Shown here one piece after another: positions 1-8,969 of a stretch of 64,000 nucleotides of DNA (the stretch's first letter is position 1; every line of letters starts with the position of its first letter). Both the position numbers and the translations under genes were made by a program. Below the pieces are notes generated by a model. It did not search any database. It was not told the origin of the DNA and saw only the letters and a program-made list of their open reading frames with translations. This DNA is from a virus. The stretch is from the IMG/VR virus record IMGVR_UViG_3300042453_002018, positions 18,199 to 82,198 of that record. One strand, given 5' to 3'.

Positions 1-12
1 CAAGAACCTAGC

Positions 13-387
13 ATGATGAGAGTCCTACATTCAGTAAATCGCATTTTCAAAATATCCGCAAGAACCGATCTTTTGGAAGATTTTAACGTGTATGAACACG
101 ATAGATGGGGTAAATATGTGTTCAAAAAACGCATTCCGACTTGGATATCAGACAGTAGAAATGAGTTTGCTACCGATCTTTTAATCACAAGAATGTTTTC
201 TTTTTGTCCATCTTTAATAGACGATTATATAAGAACTCTTGGTGCCAACATCAATATCATCACACAAACGGAAATTGATACAGAACACGCTCATTTTTTG
301 AACATAAACAAAGAATTATTGGTGGAATTAGACCAGATTCATTGTCAAGGTACCGTAGCCACCACAAAAACGCTAGAAGTTTACTAA
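13..387 (+). CDS. Hypothetical protein, possibly 5'-truncated
   Basis: 124 residues from the first ATG, but the frame is open to the left edge (four more sense codons), so the true start may lie outside the window. No domain recognised. Its stop codon lies inside the first of two CTAAATA late-promoter motifs, so it ends the transcription unit before the structural block. Confidence 0.55.
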   Translation: MMRVLHSVNRIFKISARTDLLEDFNVYEHDRWGKYVFKKRIPTWISDSRNEFATDLLITRMFSFCPSLIDDYIRTLGANINIITQTEIDTEHAHFLNINKELLVELDQIHCQGTVATTKTLEVY

Positions 388-397
388 ATACTAAATA
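384..397 (+). promoter_or_regulatory. Tandem T4-type late promoter motifs
   Basis: Two back-to-back CTAAATA motifs (384-390 and 391-397), 33-40 bases upstream of the large polyprotein start. T4 late promoters have only a TATAAATA -10 box read by gp55/gp33 RNA polymerase. The same motif recurs upstream of other late-type genes in this window and a gp33-like gene is present. Confidence 0.6.
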
Positions 398-429
398 ACA
401 TAAAACAACTGCTGTAGAGGCGGAAACAT

Positions 430-3189
430 ATGAAATTTAGCGATTTTCTGCGTGAGCAGAAAGAAAAACATGCTGTCCTAGCATTTGGACGCATGAATCC
501 GATTACAAACGGTCACGAAAAAGTAGTTAAAACCGTTAAAAAACTTGCCAAACAAGTTGGCGGTTCACATCATATTGTCCTGTCACACTCACAGGATGCA
601 AAGAAAAATCCCCTTACAGTAGAACAAAAGATCAAACATGCTAAACATGCGTTTGCCGACACAAACTTTGTAGCAGCATCCAAAGAATCGCCTACATTCT
701 TTGATTATGCAGAAAAACTATACAAACAAGGCGTAACTCATCTTCACATGGTTGCTGGTTCTGATCGTGCTGTTGAATATGTAAAATTACTTCAAAAATA
801 TAATGGCACACATAAAGGTGCCCGTTTCAATTTCAAATATGTTGGTGTAGAATCCGCTGGTGAACGTGATCCAGATGCAGAAGGTGCAGAAGGAATTTCT
901 GCATCAAAGATGCGTGACGCTGCAAAGAACGGAGACTTTGATACTTTCAAAAAAGGTGCGCCATCAACAATGTCAGTTGCTCAAGTCAAACAAATGTATA
1001 ACGATGTTCGTAAAGGTATGAGACTTCATGAAGAAATACTTCGTGAAGGTGTTCATGACAAAGGTATTTTCAAAGCAGTATTTCTAGGTGGTGGTCCCGG
1101 TTCAGGTAAAGACTATGTGTTAAGCAAAACACTTGATGGTCATGGTCTGACAGAAATCAATTCTGACAAAGCACTTGAGTATTTGATGGACAAAGAAGGT
1201 CTTGATAAGAAGATGCCTGATGATGAAGAAGCACAACGTAATGCAGTTCGCAAGAGAGCAAAAAATGTAACGGAATTACGTCAGCGCCTTGCACTTCATG
1301 GACGTAATGGATTAATTATCAATGGTACAGGTGATGATCCAGAAAAGTATGCAAAACTTAAAGACATGCTTGAAAAGTTAGGCTATGAAACACAGATGAT
1401 CATGGTCAACACAGCAGACGAGGTTTCAAAAGAAAGAAACATCGAACGTGGTCAGCGCGGTGGTCGTACTGTACCAGAAAACATTCGTAAAGAAAAATGG
1501 GATTCTGTGCAAGCAGCACGACCAATGTTTGGTAAAATATTTCGTGACAATTACATTGAGTTTGATAATTCAGAAGATTTGCGTACCGCATCTCCAGATG
1601 TTGTGGAAGCAAAGACCAAAGAATTAGACGGCATTTTTAAGAGCGTACAAAAATTTGTTGCAAAACCACCTAAGAATGATGATGCAAAAGGCTGGATTGC
1701 TACTGAACTCGGCAAGAAAGATACCGCACCGATTCGTACCGACATGAAACCACACGCTGATGCAGGCACACATGATGACATGAACACGATGGGACTTGAA
1801 TACTATGGTTTTGGTCGTTATGGTAAAGATGGTAAAGTAACACACCGTTCTGTACACGGCAGTCTTGTGCCAGTTGAGAAGATTGCAAAAACTGTTGAAA
1901 CACATCAAAAGAAAATGTCAAAAGTAAATGAGGCATTTGATAAACTCATCAATGAAGCAGTTACAGTTTCGATTACTGGCGACACAGTAGAAGAAGTTAC
2001 TAAAACAATTCGTTTGCTGAAAACGGACGAAGAAGAAATGACTGAGGAAGAAGAAGTGAATACAATGTCTGATCCTGGTGCATACAATCTACTGACACTC
2101 GGTACAGGCATGATCAAAGAAGATTTGCGTAATTGGTTTAATCCAAAACATCCAGAGGGTGGTTGGAAACGAATCAATTCTAAAGGTGAAGCAATAGGTC
2201 CTTGTGCAAGAGAAGAGGGTGAACCAAAGCCAAAATGCATGTCAAATGCAAAGAGAGCAATGCTTTCTAAAAAAGAACGCGCATCAGCAGTTGCATCAAA
2301 ACGCCGTCATGATCCAAATCCAGAACGCAAGGGCGAACCAATTAATGTGTCAAGTTTTGGTAAAGGCAAAATTAGTGAAGCCGCATACGAGGGCAACATT
2401 GGCATGATGGAAGTTATGAAGTTCCATCAGAAAGCCACACCAGAACAAAAGAAAAAGTTCAAAGAACATCTTGCAAACAAAAATCACAAAGAAGCATGGA
2501 AAATGATTCAACATGTTTCTGGTACAAAGTTGATCGGTAAACAATTTGAAGAAACCGAAAAGAAGCAAAAACTGTTGACAGATAAAAATGGTAAACCAAG
2601 ATTGTTTTTCATTCGTGGTTCAGCAGCAAAAGAAGCACATCAAAAAAATGGTACAGTAGCAAAAGTTGGTAAAAGATATGTCGTTAAACTAAAAGAGGAC
2701 TTATATGAAGTACATTCACCTAATAATTCTGCGATTGAAGCAGTTTATGGACAGAATAACTCCACCCCGTCAGCCGAGCAACTTGGAAAAGTCAGAGCCA
2801 GTACTGGAAGAAAAGAACGACCAGCCCTCGACAAACCCGTTGCCGAAGGAAGAAGAACAATCAGTCTTGCCAGCATCAAAGAAAACTGGCAGAAAAAAAT
2901 CCAAGAGTCAATAGACAAAGGAATAGAACCAGGCATTTCAATGGCAGGTGCTGGTGAAAGCCCTGCAAGAGATATGGGTGAGAAACCAGATCGTGATGGT
3001 AAAGCAACACAAGTTACATGCAATGGTACAGGCGCAGGTGCAATATGTCCTAAACACGGAATGAAAAATTGCAGGCTTGCAGAATTAACTGGTGATGAAA
3101 CAACAGCAAGTATCGGCGATCAAAAAGAAGATGAATTGAAGAAAAAAGGTATATCACTCACAACATTCAAGAAAAAAAATTACATATGA
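430..3189 (+). CDS. Virion multi-domain protein: nucleotidyltransferase + P-loop kinase + DUF5872-like segments
   Basis: 919 residues. Residues 1-9 (MKFSDFLRE) resemble a T4 capsid-targeting peptide ending in LxE. Residues 14-200 are a cytidylyltransferase/NMNAT-like fold (FGRMNPITNGHEK, NGH at 27-29, ISASKMR near 157). Residues 207-400 are a P-loop kinase-like domain (GGGPGSGKD at 220-228). Residues about 565-640 resemble DUF5872 (HPEGGWKRIN, conserved Cys). Sites fitting (L/I)xE fall between these blocks: ILRE 203-206, LINE 506-509, ISE 648-650; VNE 499-501 and VAE 804-806 fit less well. Family knowledge: T4 gp21 cuts after LxE/IxE in core proteins. I infer a packaged, cleavable protein carrying enzymatic modules. 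SD-like AGAGGCGG precedes the ATG. The last codons overlap the next gene by ATGA. Confidence 0.8.
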   Translation: MKFSDFLREQKEKHAVLAFGRMNPITNGHEKVVKTVKKLAKQVGGSHHIVLSHSQDAKKNPLTVEQKIKHAKHAFADTNFVAASKESPTFFDYAEKLYKQGVTHLHMVAGSDRAVEYVKLLQKYNGTHKGARFNFKYVGVESAGERDPDAEGAEGISASKMRDAAKNGDFDTFKKGAPSTMSVAQVKQMYNDVRKGMRLHEEILREGVHDKGIFKAVFLGGGPGSGKDYVLSKTLDGHGLTEINSDKALEYLMDKEGLDKKMPDDEEAQRNAVRKRAKNVTELRQRLALHGRNGLIINGTGDDPEKYAKLKDMLEKLGYETQMIMVNTADEVSKERNIERGQRGGRTVPENIRKEKWDSVQAARPMFGKIFRDNYIEFDNSEDLRTASPDVVEAKTKELDGIFKSVQKFVAKPPKNDDAKGWIATELGKKDTAPIRTDMKPHADAGTHDDMNTMGLEYYGFGRYGKDGKVTHRSVHGSLVPVEKIAKTVETHQKKMSKVNEAFDKLINEAVTVSITGDTVEEVTKTIRLLKTDEEEMTEEEEVNTMSDPGAYNLLTLGTGMIKEDLRNWFNPKHPEGGWKRINSKGEAIGPCAREEGEPKPKCMSNAKRAMLSKKERASAVASKRRHDPNPERKGEPINVSSFGKGKISEAAYEGNIGMMEVMKFHQKATPEQKKKFKEHLANKNHKEAWKMIQHVSGTKLIGKQFEETEKKQKLLTDKNGKPRLFFIRGSAAKEAHQKNGTVAKVGKRYVVKLKEDLYEVHSPNNSAIEAVYGQNNSTPSAEQLGKVRASTGRKERPALDKPVAEGRRTISLASIKENWQKKIQESIDKGIEPGISMAGAGESPARDMGEKPDRDGKATQVTCNGTGAGAICPKHGMKNCRLAELTGDETTASIGDQKEDELKKKGISLTTFKKKNYI

Positions 3190-3968
3190 AAACTTTCAAA
3201 CAAATGATAGATGAGAGATGTTGGCCTGGGTACAAGCCTGTGCCAGGTAAAAAACCGTATTCATTAGGTTCTTGTCAAAAAGAAGAGATTGAAGAATTGG
3301 AAGAAAAAGGTCCTGGTTTGTGGGCAAATATTCGTGCAAAGAAAGCACGAGGTGAGCGTATGAGAAAGCCAGGAGAAGAAGGTGCACCAACTGATGCTCA
3401 AATCAAATCAATTAGAGCAAGTGAAGAAGTGGAACTAAGTGAATTGTCTAAATCAACTTTAGGTTCTTATCTGGTTAAAGCAAGTACAAATGCAAGACAA
3501 TTAGAAGGAAGTAGAGTGCGTGGTGGAACACAAAGAGGAAAGTTTCTTGCTTATAAAAAAATAAAAAAAGATATATCAAACAGATACGCTGGCATGGACC
3601 GTGCTATTTCAAAATTCCATTCAAAGTTAAATAAAGAAGAGTATGAACAAGATGATGGCGCATTGACTGAAGATCAACTAGAACAAATGAGAGAAGCAGC
3701 AGCATGGGAACGCGCAGAAGGTAAAAACCCAGAAGGCGGTTTGAATCGAAAAGGTATTGAATCATACCGTCGTGAGAATCCAGGTTCAAAGTTATCAATG
3801 GCAGTAACAACAAAACCTTCTAAGCTTGACCCAGATTCTAAAGCAGCAAAGCGCCGCAAATCATTTTGTGCAAGAATGGGTGGAATGAAAAAAAGATTAA
3901 CATCAGCAAAGACTGCAAAAGATCCAGATTCACGCATTAACAAAGCATTGAGAAAGTGGAACTGCTGA
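3186..3968 (+). CDS. Putative packaged core protein with DUF6321-like C-terminus
   Basis: 260 residues. Starts MKTFKQMIDE, closely like the T4 internal-protein targeting peptide (MKTYQEFIxE) with a predicted cut after E10. A second site LEE (38-40) and SELSE-like acidic stretch follow. The C-terminal 90 residues (WERAEGKNPEGGLNRKGIES ... KRRKSFCARMGGMKKR ... RKWNC) match the DUF6321 pattern known from phage and environmental proteins. Very basic C-terminus suggests DNA association. Translationally coupled on both sides (ATGA at 3186, TGATG at 3966). Confidence 0.7.
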   Translation: MKTFKQMIDERCWPGYKPVPGKKPYSLGSCQKEEIEELEEKGPGLWANIRAKKARGERMRKPGEEGAPTDAQIKSIRASEEVELSELSKSTLGSYLVKASTNARQLEGSRVRGGTQRGKFLAYKKIKKDISNRYAGMDRAISKFHSKLNKEEYEQDDGALTEDQLEQMREAAAWERAEGKNPEGGLNRKGIESYRRENPGSKLSMAVTTKPSKLDPDSKAAKRRKSFCARMGGMKKRLTSAKTAKDPDSRINKALRKWNC

Positions 3969-4195
3969 TGAAAACATTTAAGTCCTTCATAGTTGAAGAA
4001 AAGAAAGCAACAATAACTAAGAAAGAAAGTTATCGTGGCAGAACAACAGCCGATGTTGAATATAATGTACATGATGAAAATGGCCGTCATATTAGAACCA
4101 CAAAAACTAAAAAAGAAGCAAAAATGTGGAAAGATATGCATGAACTATCAAGGGAAGAAATGCATAAAAAATATCCGGAGTTAAAGCCAAAATAA
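3968..4195 (+). CDS. Small basic protein with capsid-targeting-like N-terminus
   Basis: 75 residues. I choose the ATG at 3968 rather than 3956 because it gives the peptide MKTFKSFIVEE, a third T4-like targeting sequence with a predicted IVE cut, and because it overlaps the upstream stop. Rest is Lys-rich and charged with no known domain. Probably a packaged internal protein like its two upstream neighbours. Confidence 0.65.
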   Translation: MKTFKSFIVEEKKATITKKESYRGRTTADVEYNVHDENGRHIRTTKTKKEAKMWKDMHELSREEMHKKYPELKPK

Positions 4196-4212
4196 GAAAA
4201 TGGAACTGCTAA

Positions 4213-5523
4213 GTGGCACAGTTTAGAACAGACCTACACAAGATAGATTCGGGACAAGTATTCACTCGGTATGAAGTGAATATGATGTCTGATCGTCTTA
4301 CACCATCTGGCACAATTACGGATGCGTTTGGTCGTCTTCGTCTATCACAACCATTTACTCTTTTTGATAGCACACATCGCTTTGCTGACAACGGACTGTG
4401 GTCAACATCAAATACAGCAGGAAATAGTTCTTATAATTTTGTAACGAATAAAAGTCTCATTGAAATGACTGTAGGAACTACAGCAAATGCTGAAGTCATT
4501 CGTGAAACAACAAGAGTGTTTTCATATCAACCAGGTAAGTCTTTGTTAATGATGTCGTCATTTGCTATGGAAACACCTAAAGCAAATGTTCGTCAAAGAG
4601 TTGGTTATTATGGTGCTGAGAATGGTATCTATCTTGAGAATGATGGAACGACTAATTATTTCGTGTTGAGAAGCAATACAACAGGTACGATTACAGAAAC
4701 AAAAGTTGCACAAACAGATTGGAGTATAGACAAGTTTGACGGCACGGGTTATTCATCTCAAAGTGGTGGTGCTGAACATACTGATGGCATTGATATAAGT
4801 AAAACAAATATTCTCTGGATGGATGTTGAATGGCTTGGCGTTGGTGATGTTCGTTGTGGATTTGTGGTTGATGGTAAAATGGTTCCTGCCCACATATTTC
4901 ACAATGATAATAAGAATTTGGTTCCTTATATGACAACGGCATCTTTACCGTTGCGTTATGAAATCAAGAACACAGGTATTACAACAAGTAATTCCACACT
5001 CAAACAGATTTGTTCAACCGTTATGTCTGAAGGTGGATATGAATTGCTTGGATCGCAGCAAGCCGTAGGCACACCAGTTACTAGCCCAATTGATTTGGCC
5101 GCTGCTGGAACATATTATAATCTCATTTCTTTGAGATTGAAATCGGATAAATTAGATGCGATTGTCATTATTACTGCACTATCTTTATTAGCCTTAACTA
5201 ACAACTCATATTATAACTGGCAACTCAGGGCAGGTGGCACAACAACAGGTGGAACTTGGGTTAGTGCAGGAGATAATTCGTCTGTTGAATATAAATTAGA
5301 TGCCGCAACAATTTCAGGTGGAAGAATATTAGCATCGGGCTTTACAACTTCTACTACACAAAGCTCTATACCAGTGGATATTCTTAGAGAAGCACTATTC
5401 AAATTTCAATTAGAAAGAAATGGATTGACCAATACACCCTTCGAACTCACATTATGCGTAGCAGCATCAGTTAATGGTTCTGATATCTACGCATCGATGG
5501 ATTGGGAAGAAGTCACAAGATAA
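4213..5523 (+). CDS. Virion structural protein (T4-like marine phage family)
   Basis: 436 residues with a GTG start directly after a stop. Ser/Thr/Gly-rich, beta-strand-rich sequence with no membrane segment (for example TPSGTITDAFGRLRLSQPF, HTDGIDISKTNILWMDVEWL). It resembles structural proteins seen in T4-like aquatic phages; precise location (tail fibre, decoration or baseplate) cannot be told. Sits between packaged-core genes and another core polyprotein, so late expression is expected. Confidence 0.65.
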   Translation: MAQFRTDLHKIDSGQVFTRYEVNMMSDRLTPSGTITDAFGRLRLSQPFTLFDSTHRFADNGLWSTSNTAGNSSYNFVTNKSLIEMTVGTTANAEVIRETTRVFSYQPGKSLLMMSSFAMETPKANVRQRVGYYGAENGIYLENDGTTNYFVLRSNTTGTITETKVAQTDWSIDKFDGTGYSSQSGGAEHTDGIDISKTNILWMDVEWLGVGDVRCGFVVDGKMVPAHIFHNDNKNLVPYMTTASLPLRYEIKNTGITTSNSTLKQICSTVMSEGGYELLGSQQAVGTPVTSPIDLAAAGTYYNLISLRLKSDKLDAIVIITALSLLALTNNSYYNWQLRAGGTTTGGTWVSAGDNSSVEYKLDAATISGGRILASGFTTSTTQSSIPVDILREALFKFQLERNGLTNTPFELTLCVAASVNGSDIYASMDWEEVTR

Positions 5524-5548
5524 CAAAAACTAAATCAGGAGAACAAAA

Positions 5549-7063
5549 ATGTCAATTTTTCATGACAAAAATCTAAAAAGTGTTGCGGAAGCAGCAGCAA
5601 AGATCATGGCTGAAACAAGTCATGAATTAAAGGGCAACCAACATAAAATTGACGCCAATAAAAATGGCAAAATTGATGCTCACGACTTTAAGCTTCTGCG
5701 TGGTAAGAAAGACACAAAGAAAGACATGCAAGAAGGTGTTAAAGGTGCAGCAGTTGGTGGTGCATTAGGTGCTATGGCAGGTGGTCCAGTTGGCGCAGCA
5801 GTTGGTGGTGCATTAGGTCATGCGGCTGGTGAGGTTCTTTCAAGCGCAAAAAATAAAGCAAAAACAATGGGTCGTGTTGCTGTGGGTCCTTCAATGGCCG
5901 ATAGCAAAATGAAGAAAGAAGAGATTGAGCAACTTGATGAAGTTGGTGATACACCATCAGGTAGAAAAACACTAAGCTCATATGTCAACAAAGCAATTGG
6001 TGACAAATCAAAAGATCGCTCAAAAGGTTTGCGTAAAGCAACATCACGCCTCTACAAAGACAACTTCTACGGCAAAAAAACAAATGAAGAAGTTGAACAG
6101 ATTGATGAGATCAGTTTAGATTTAGCAAAAAGAGCCAGAGATAAAGCCGAGCATATGGTTGATGCGGATCATGACGATATGAGAGATAAACCATATGGTT
6201 ATAGTGAAAAGCAAAGAGTCAAGTTTCAAAAATACGTTGACAAAAAAGAGTCAAAGAAAAACGTAAAAGAAGAAGTTGAACTTGATGAAGCATTTCCAAC
6301 TGTAGCAGATGCAAAGAAGCGTATGGATGCAGGTAAAACAGCAACAGGTTCAGTCACAAAAACTGCAACAGGTCTTGTTCATAAGCGTGACTACAAAGAT
6401 GATGATAATGATGAAGCACCAAAAAAATCAACAGGTTATGGCGCGCGTCAAAACTACAAGCGTTCAACCCGTGTCAATGAGGCAGCATCATTTACAGAAA
6501 TGCTTGAACTGTACAATGAGCATGGTCTGAAAGTGTTAGCACCAATTGAAACAGAAGAGATGGACATTGATGGCACGATGATTGAAGTTATTGATGCAGA
6601 TCAAGTGAACGGTTTCGTTCAAACTGAAATTGAGGAAGGCATCATGGACGTTGCAAAAGGTGCGGTAGGTGTAGTAAAAAATGTCATTTCAAAAGAAAAA
6701 GAGTATCAAGCACAAAAGCAGAAAAAAGCAGGCGAAGTTTTGAGAAAACTTCGTAAAGAAGAATCACTATCAGAAGAACCAACAAATGATGAGTTCACAA
6801 AAGAATATGAAGACCAAAAAGCAAGTTTTGAAGGTAAAAAGAAACAACCAAAAGTTGCTGCTGGTAAAACAACTGGTGTAAAAGAAATGCCTGAGAGTTA
6901 TCAGCAAATTGATGAGCGTGAACTATCAACTGGTGAAGCCAAGAAAAAAGAAGAATATGTCAAAGGCATGAAGAAGGGTCTTTCTGGCTTTAAACAGCGT
7001 TATGGTGAACGTGCTAAATCTGTAATGTATGCAACGGCTACAAAAATGGCTAAAAAGGACTAA
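5549..7063 (+). CDS. Putative packaged polyprotein with repeated prohead-protease sites
   Basis: 504 residues, highly charged. A calcium-loop-like stretch (DANKNGKIDAHDF, 35-47) and a glycine-zipper (GAAVGGALGAMAGGPVGAA, 66-84) precede repeated boundary motifs: EEIEQLDE (124-131), EEVEQIDE (180-187), VELDE (243-247), RVNE (308-311), IEE (361-363), LSE (407-409), QIDE (453-456). These fit or nearly fit the gp21 (L/I)xE rule. The C-terminus (GLSGFKQRYGERAKSVMYAT) is a segment recurrent in T4-like aquatic phages. Inference: scaffold-core or internal virion protein cut into at least six peptides. SD AGGAGAA precedes the ATG. Confidence 0.7.
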   Translation: MSIFHDKNLKSVAEAAAKIMAETSHELKGNQHKIDANKNGKIDAHDFKLLRGKKDTKKDMQEGVKGAAVGGALGAMAGGPVGAAVGGALGHAAGEVLSSAKNKAKTMGRVAVGPSMADSKMKKEEIEQLDEVGDTPSGRKTLSSYVNKAIGDKSKDRSKGLRKATSRLYKDNFYGKKTNEEVEQIDEISLDLAKRARDKAEHMVDADHDDMRDKPYGYSEKQRVKFQKYVDKKESKKNVKEEVELDEAFPTVADAKKRMDAGKTATGSVTKTATGLVHKRDYKDDDNDEAPKKSTGYGARQNYKRSTRVNEAASFTEMLELYNEHGLKVLAPIETEEMDIDGTMIEVIDADQVNGFVQTEIEEGIMDVAKGAVGVVKNVISKEKEYQAQKQKKAGEVLRKLRKEESLSEEPTNDEFTKEYEDQKASFEGKKKQPKVAAGKTTGVKEMPESYQQIDERELSTGEAKKKEEYVKGMKKGLSGFKQRYGERAKSVMYATATKMAKKD

Positions 7064-7065
7064 TT

Positions 7066-8322
7066 ATGTCAGTCGCAGATAAATTACATCAACGACAAAT
7101 GGCTCTGCGTAAGAAGTCGGGACTACCACATCCCGACTATTACAAAGAGTTGGGGCATTCATACAATATTTCTGATGATAACGAAAGACTTGCGAAGCAG
7201 GCTGAAATCAAAAAGAAATATAAAGTTGAAGAAGTTGAACAACTTGATGAGATGCCAGAGTCAAGCATGAAGACACGCGATGTTCATGCACATTTAAAAA
7301 AGTCTGGCTGGTCACTCAAACGCACAGGTGGTGGTCATGATGTTTATGCTCACCCCAAATCAGAGAAACATATTGCTGTGCCAAGACATAAACAACTCAA
7401 AGCACCATTAATTCGTGGTATTATGAAAGCATCAAGAGTTTCTGAAGAAACCGAAATTGATGAGCAACTTCACAAGAAAGGAAAGTTTGTGTCAGGTCCA
7501 GTTAAAAAACCATACAAATCACCTACCGTGGTTTCACCAATTAGAGAAGCAAAAGATTCGCGTGAGTATGATTACGAAGGCGATATGGCAATGTCACAAC
7601 TTCGGTCGTTAGTTTTTAATGCAGAAGATTTGATGGAAATGATGGATGAAAACACAAATCTTCCTGAGTGGGTGCAATCAAAAATTACACTTGCTGAAGA
7701 TTATATCTCTACAGCAGCAAACTATCTGCGTGGTGAATTATCGGAGTCGGTTAGTTTGAATGAAGGTCGTCCATCACAGCGTCATCCACTAGAGGGTCAT
7801 GAGTATCACAAAAAATCTAATGCCGAGTTGATTGGTATTGCTAAAGATGCACACGCTGCTGCTGAAGCAATGAAAGGACACAGTCCACGGGCAGAGAACA
7901 AATATCGTGATCAAGCAAACGATTCTGCAACAGTAAGATATTTCCGTCAAAAGAGTGGCATGCCCGACTGGTACAAGAAGAAGTATGGACATGTCAAGGA
8001 AGAAGTTGAACAGTTGGAAGAAAAGAATGTACCAACTTCACCTGAGAAGTGGGCGCAGGCTAAAGCACAAGCAAAGCAAAAGTTTGATGTATATCCTTCA
8101 GCATATGCAAATGGTTGGGCTGCAAAGAAATACAAAGAAATGGGTGGTGGTTGGAAGTCTGTAAACGAAGACACGGATGATCCAAGCGCAGCAGCAAGAA
8201 CTCTGTCACGTAAAGCACAAATCGTGAGAGATGCCGCAAAAGGAAAAAAGCAAGAACAAGAACAGGCATCGGACAAGTTTCAAAAAGACCCCGAATTGTC
8301 TAGCGATATGCAGAAAACATAA
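7066..8322 (+). CDS. Putative packaged polyprotein with a HicA-like toxin module
   Basis: 418 residues. Modules lie between predicted gp21 sites: EEVEQLDE (55-62), EIDE (130-133), PIRE (158-161), SLNE (230-233), EEVEQLEE (312-319), SVNE (365-368; Val at P3, weaker fit). Residues 68-125 read as a HicA mRNA-interferase fold (LKKSGWSLKRTGGGHDVYAH, with H91, then VPRHKQLK and LIRGIMKAS). Residues 320-366 contain YPSAYANGWAAKKY, a segment found in DUF5872-like proteins. Residues 196-225 (LPEWVQSKITLAEDYISTAA) are a helical segment typical of T4-like virion proteins. No HicB antitoxin is seen nearby. Begins two bases after the previous gene stops. Confidence 0.7.
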   Translation: MSVADKLHQRQMALRKKSGLPHPDYYKELGHSYNISDDNERLAKQAEIKKKYKVEEVEQLDEMPESSMKTRDVHAHLKKSGWSLKRTGGGHDVYAHPKSEKHIAVPRHKQLKAPLIRGIMKASRVSEETEIDEQLHKKGKFVSGPVKKPYKSPTVVSPIREAKDSREYDYEGDMAMSQLRSLVFNAEDLMEMMDENTNLPEWVQSKITLAEDYISTAANYLRGELSESVSLNEGRPSQRHPLEGHEYHKKSNAELIGIAKDAHAAAEAMKGHSPRAENKYRDQANDSATVRYFRQKSGMPDWYKKKYGHVKEEVEQLEEKNVPTSPEKWAQAKAQAKQKFDVYPSAYANGWAAKKYKEMGGGWKSVNEDTDDPSAAARTLSRKAQIVRDAAKGKKQEQEQASDKFQKDPELSSDMQKT

Positions 8323-8325
8323 ATA
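8319..8325 (+). promoter_or_regulatory. Late promoter motif ATAAATA
   Basis: ATAAATA overlaps the stop of the upstream gene and sits 29 bases before the next structural gene start, which has an AGGAG site. Closest of the set to the T4 consensus TATAAATA. Confidence 0.45.
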
Positions 8326-8353
8326 AACAATCAAAGATTTATAGGAGAAAAAC

Positions 8354-8932
8354 ATGCCACTTTGGGGAAATGTAGACGCATCTAACAATGCTCCAAACTT
8401 TTCGGGTTTAACTGGTTACGACACATCAACTACAGGTGAAAGTCTAGCCAACTCAGAAACATCATCAGTATTTTCAAATACTTACATGAGCGCAACCCGT
8501 ACAAATGTAGAGTTTGGTGTATTTGGTATAGATACAACAGAAGAAGGACTGATTACCGATGGTCAACCAACACACGCTGGTTGGGTAGCCCGCACTAAAG
8601 GTGCTGGTCCTGTCGTATCAGTTTCGGCAAATACCGATGCTGTAGGTCCAGCAGCATCAGCCTGCACATATACACTGGTGCTTTCAGGTGGTGGTACAAA
8701 CAATACCTCTGCACAAGTCAGCGTAACTACCGCTGATACTGGTAGAGTTACAGCAGTCACAGTTACAAATGCTGGATTGTACACGGGCACACCAACAGCA
8801 AACACATTTGGTAATACAGCATTTACCTTCACAATGGGCGGTCGTAATGGACGCACCACATTTGAAACTTTAGTAGCAATGGGTTCAATGACTGGTGATG
8901 CATCCGATGACGCTATCGCACCTGATTCTTAA
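8354..8932 (+). CDS. Virion structural protein
   Basis: 192 residues beginning MPLWGNVDASNNAPNFSG, an N-terminus common to a structural protein of T4-like aquatic phages. The rest is Gly/Ser/Thr/Ala-rich and likely beta-structured; the C-terminal region (GGRNGRTTFETLVAMGSM) is the most conserved-looking part. AGGAG lies seven bases before the ATG. Confidence 0.65.
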   Translation: MPLWGNVDASNNAPNFSGLTGYDTSTTGESLANSETSSVFSNTYMSATRTNVEFGVFGIDTTEEGLITDGQPTHAGWVARTKGAGPVVSVSANTDAVGPAASACTYTLVLSGGGTNNTSAQVSVTTADTGRVTAVTVTNAGLYTGTPTANTFGNTAFTFTMGGRNGRTTFETLVAMGSMTGDASDDAIAPDS

Positions 8933-8940
8933 TTGAAATG

Positions 8941-8962
8941 GCGGCTGCTTTTGGGCAGCCGC
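8941..8962 (+). terminator. Hairpin after structural gene (weak terminator)
   Basis: Perfect 8-bp stem GCGGCTGC / GCAGCCGC with a 6-base loop TTTTGG. There is no T-run after it, so it may act as a 3' RNA stabiliser or in front of the next start codon (8970) as a translation modulator rather than as a strong intrinsic terminator. Confidence 0.45.
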
Positions 8963-8969
8963 ATTCATT

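Noticed and set aside
1406-2240. Several 70-110 codon frames on the minus strand opposite the polyprotein
   Set aside because: No ribosome sites, no domain, and composition follows the complement of the real gene; shadows.
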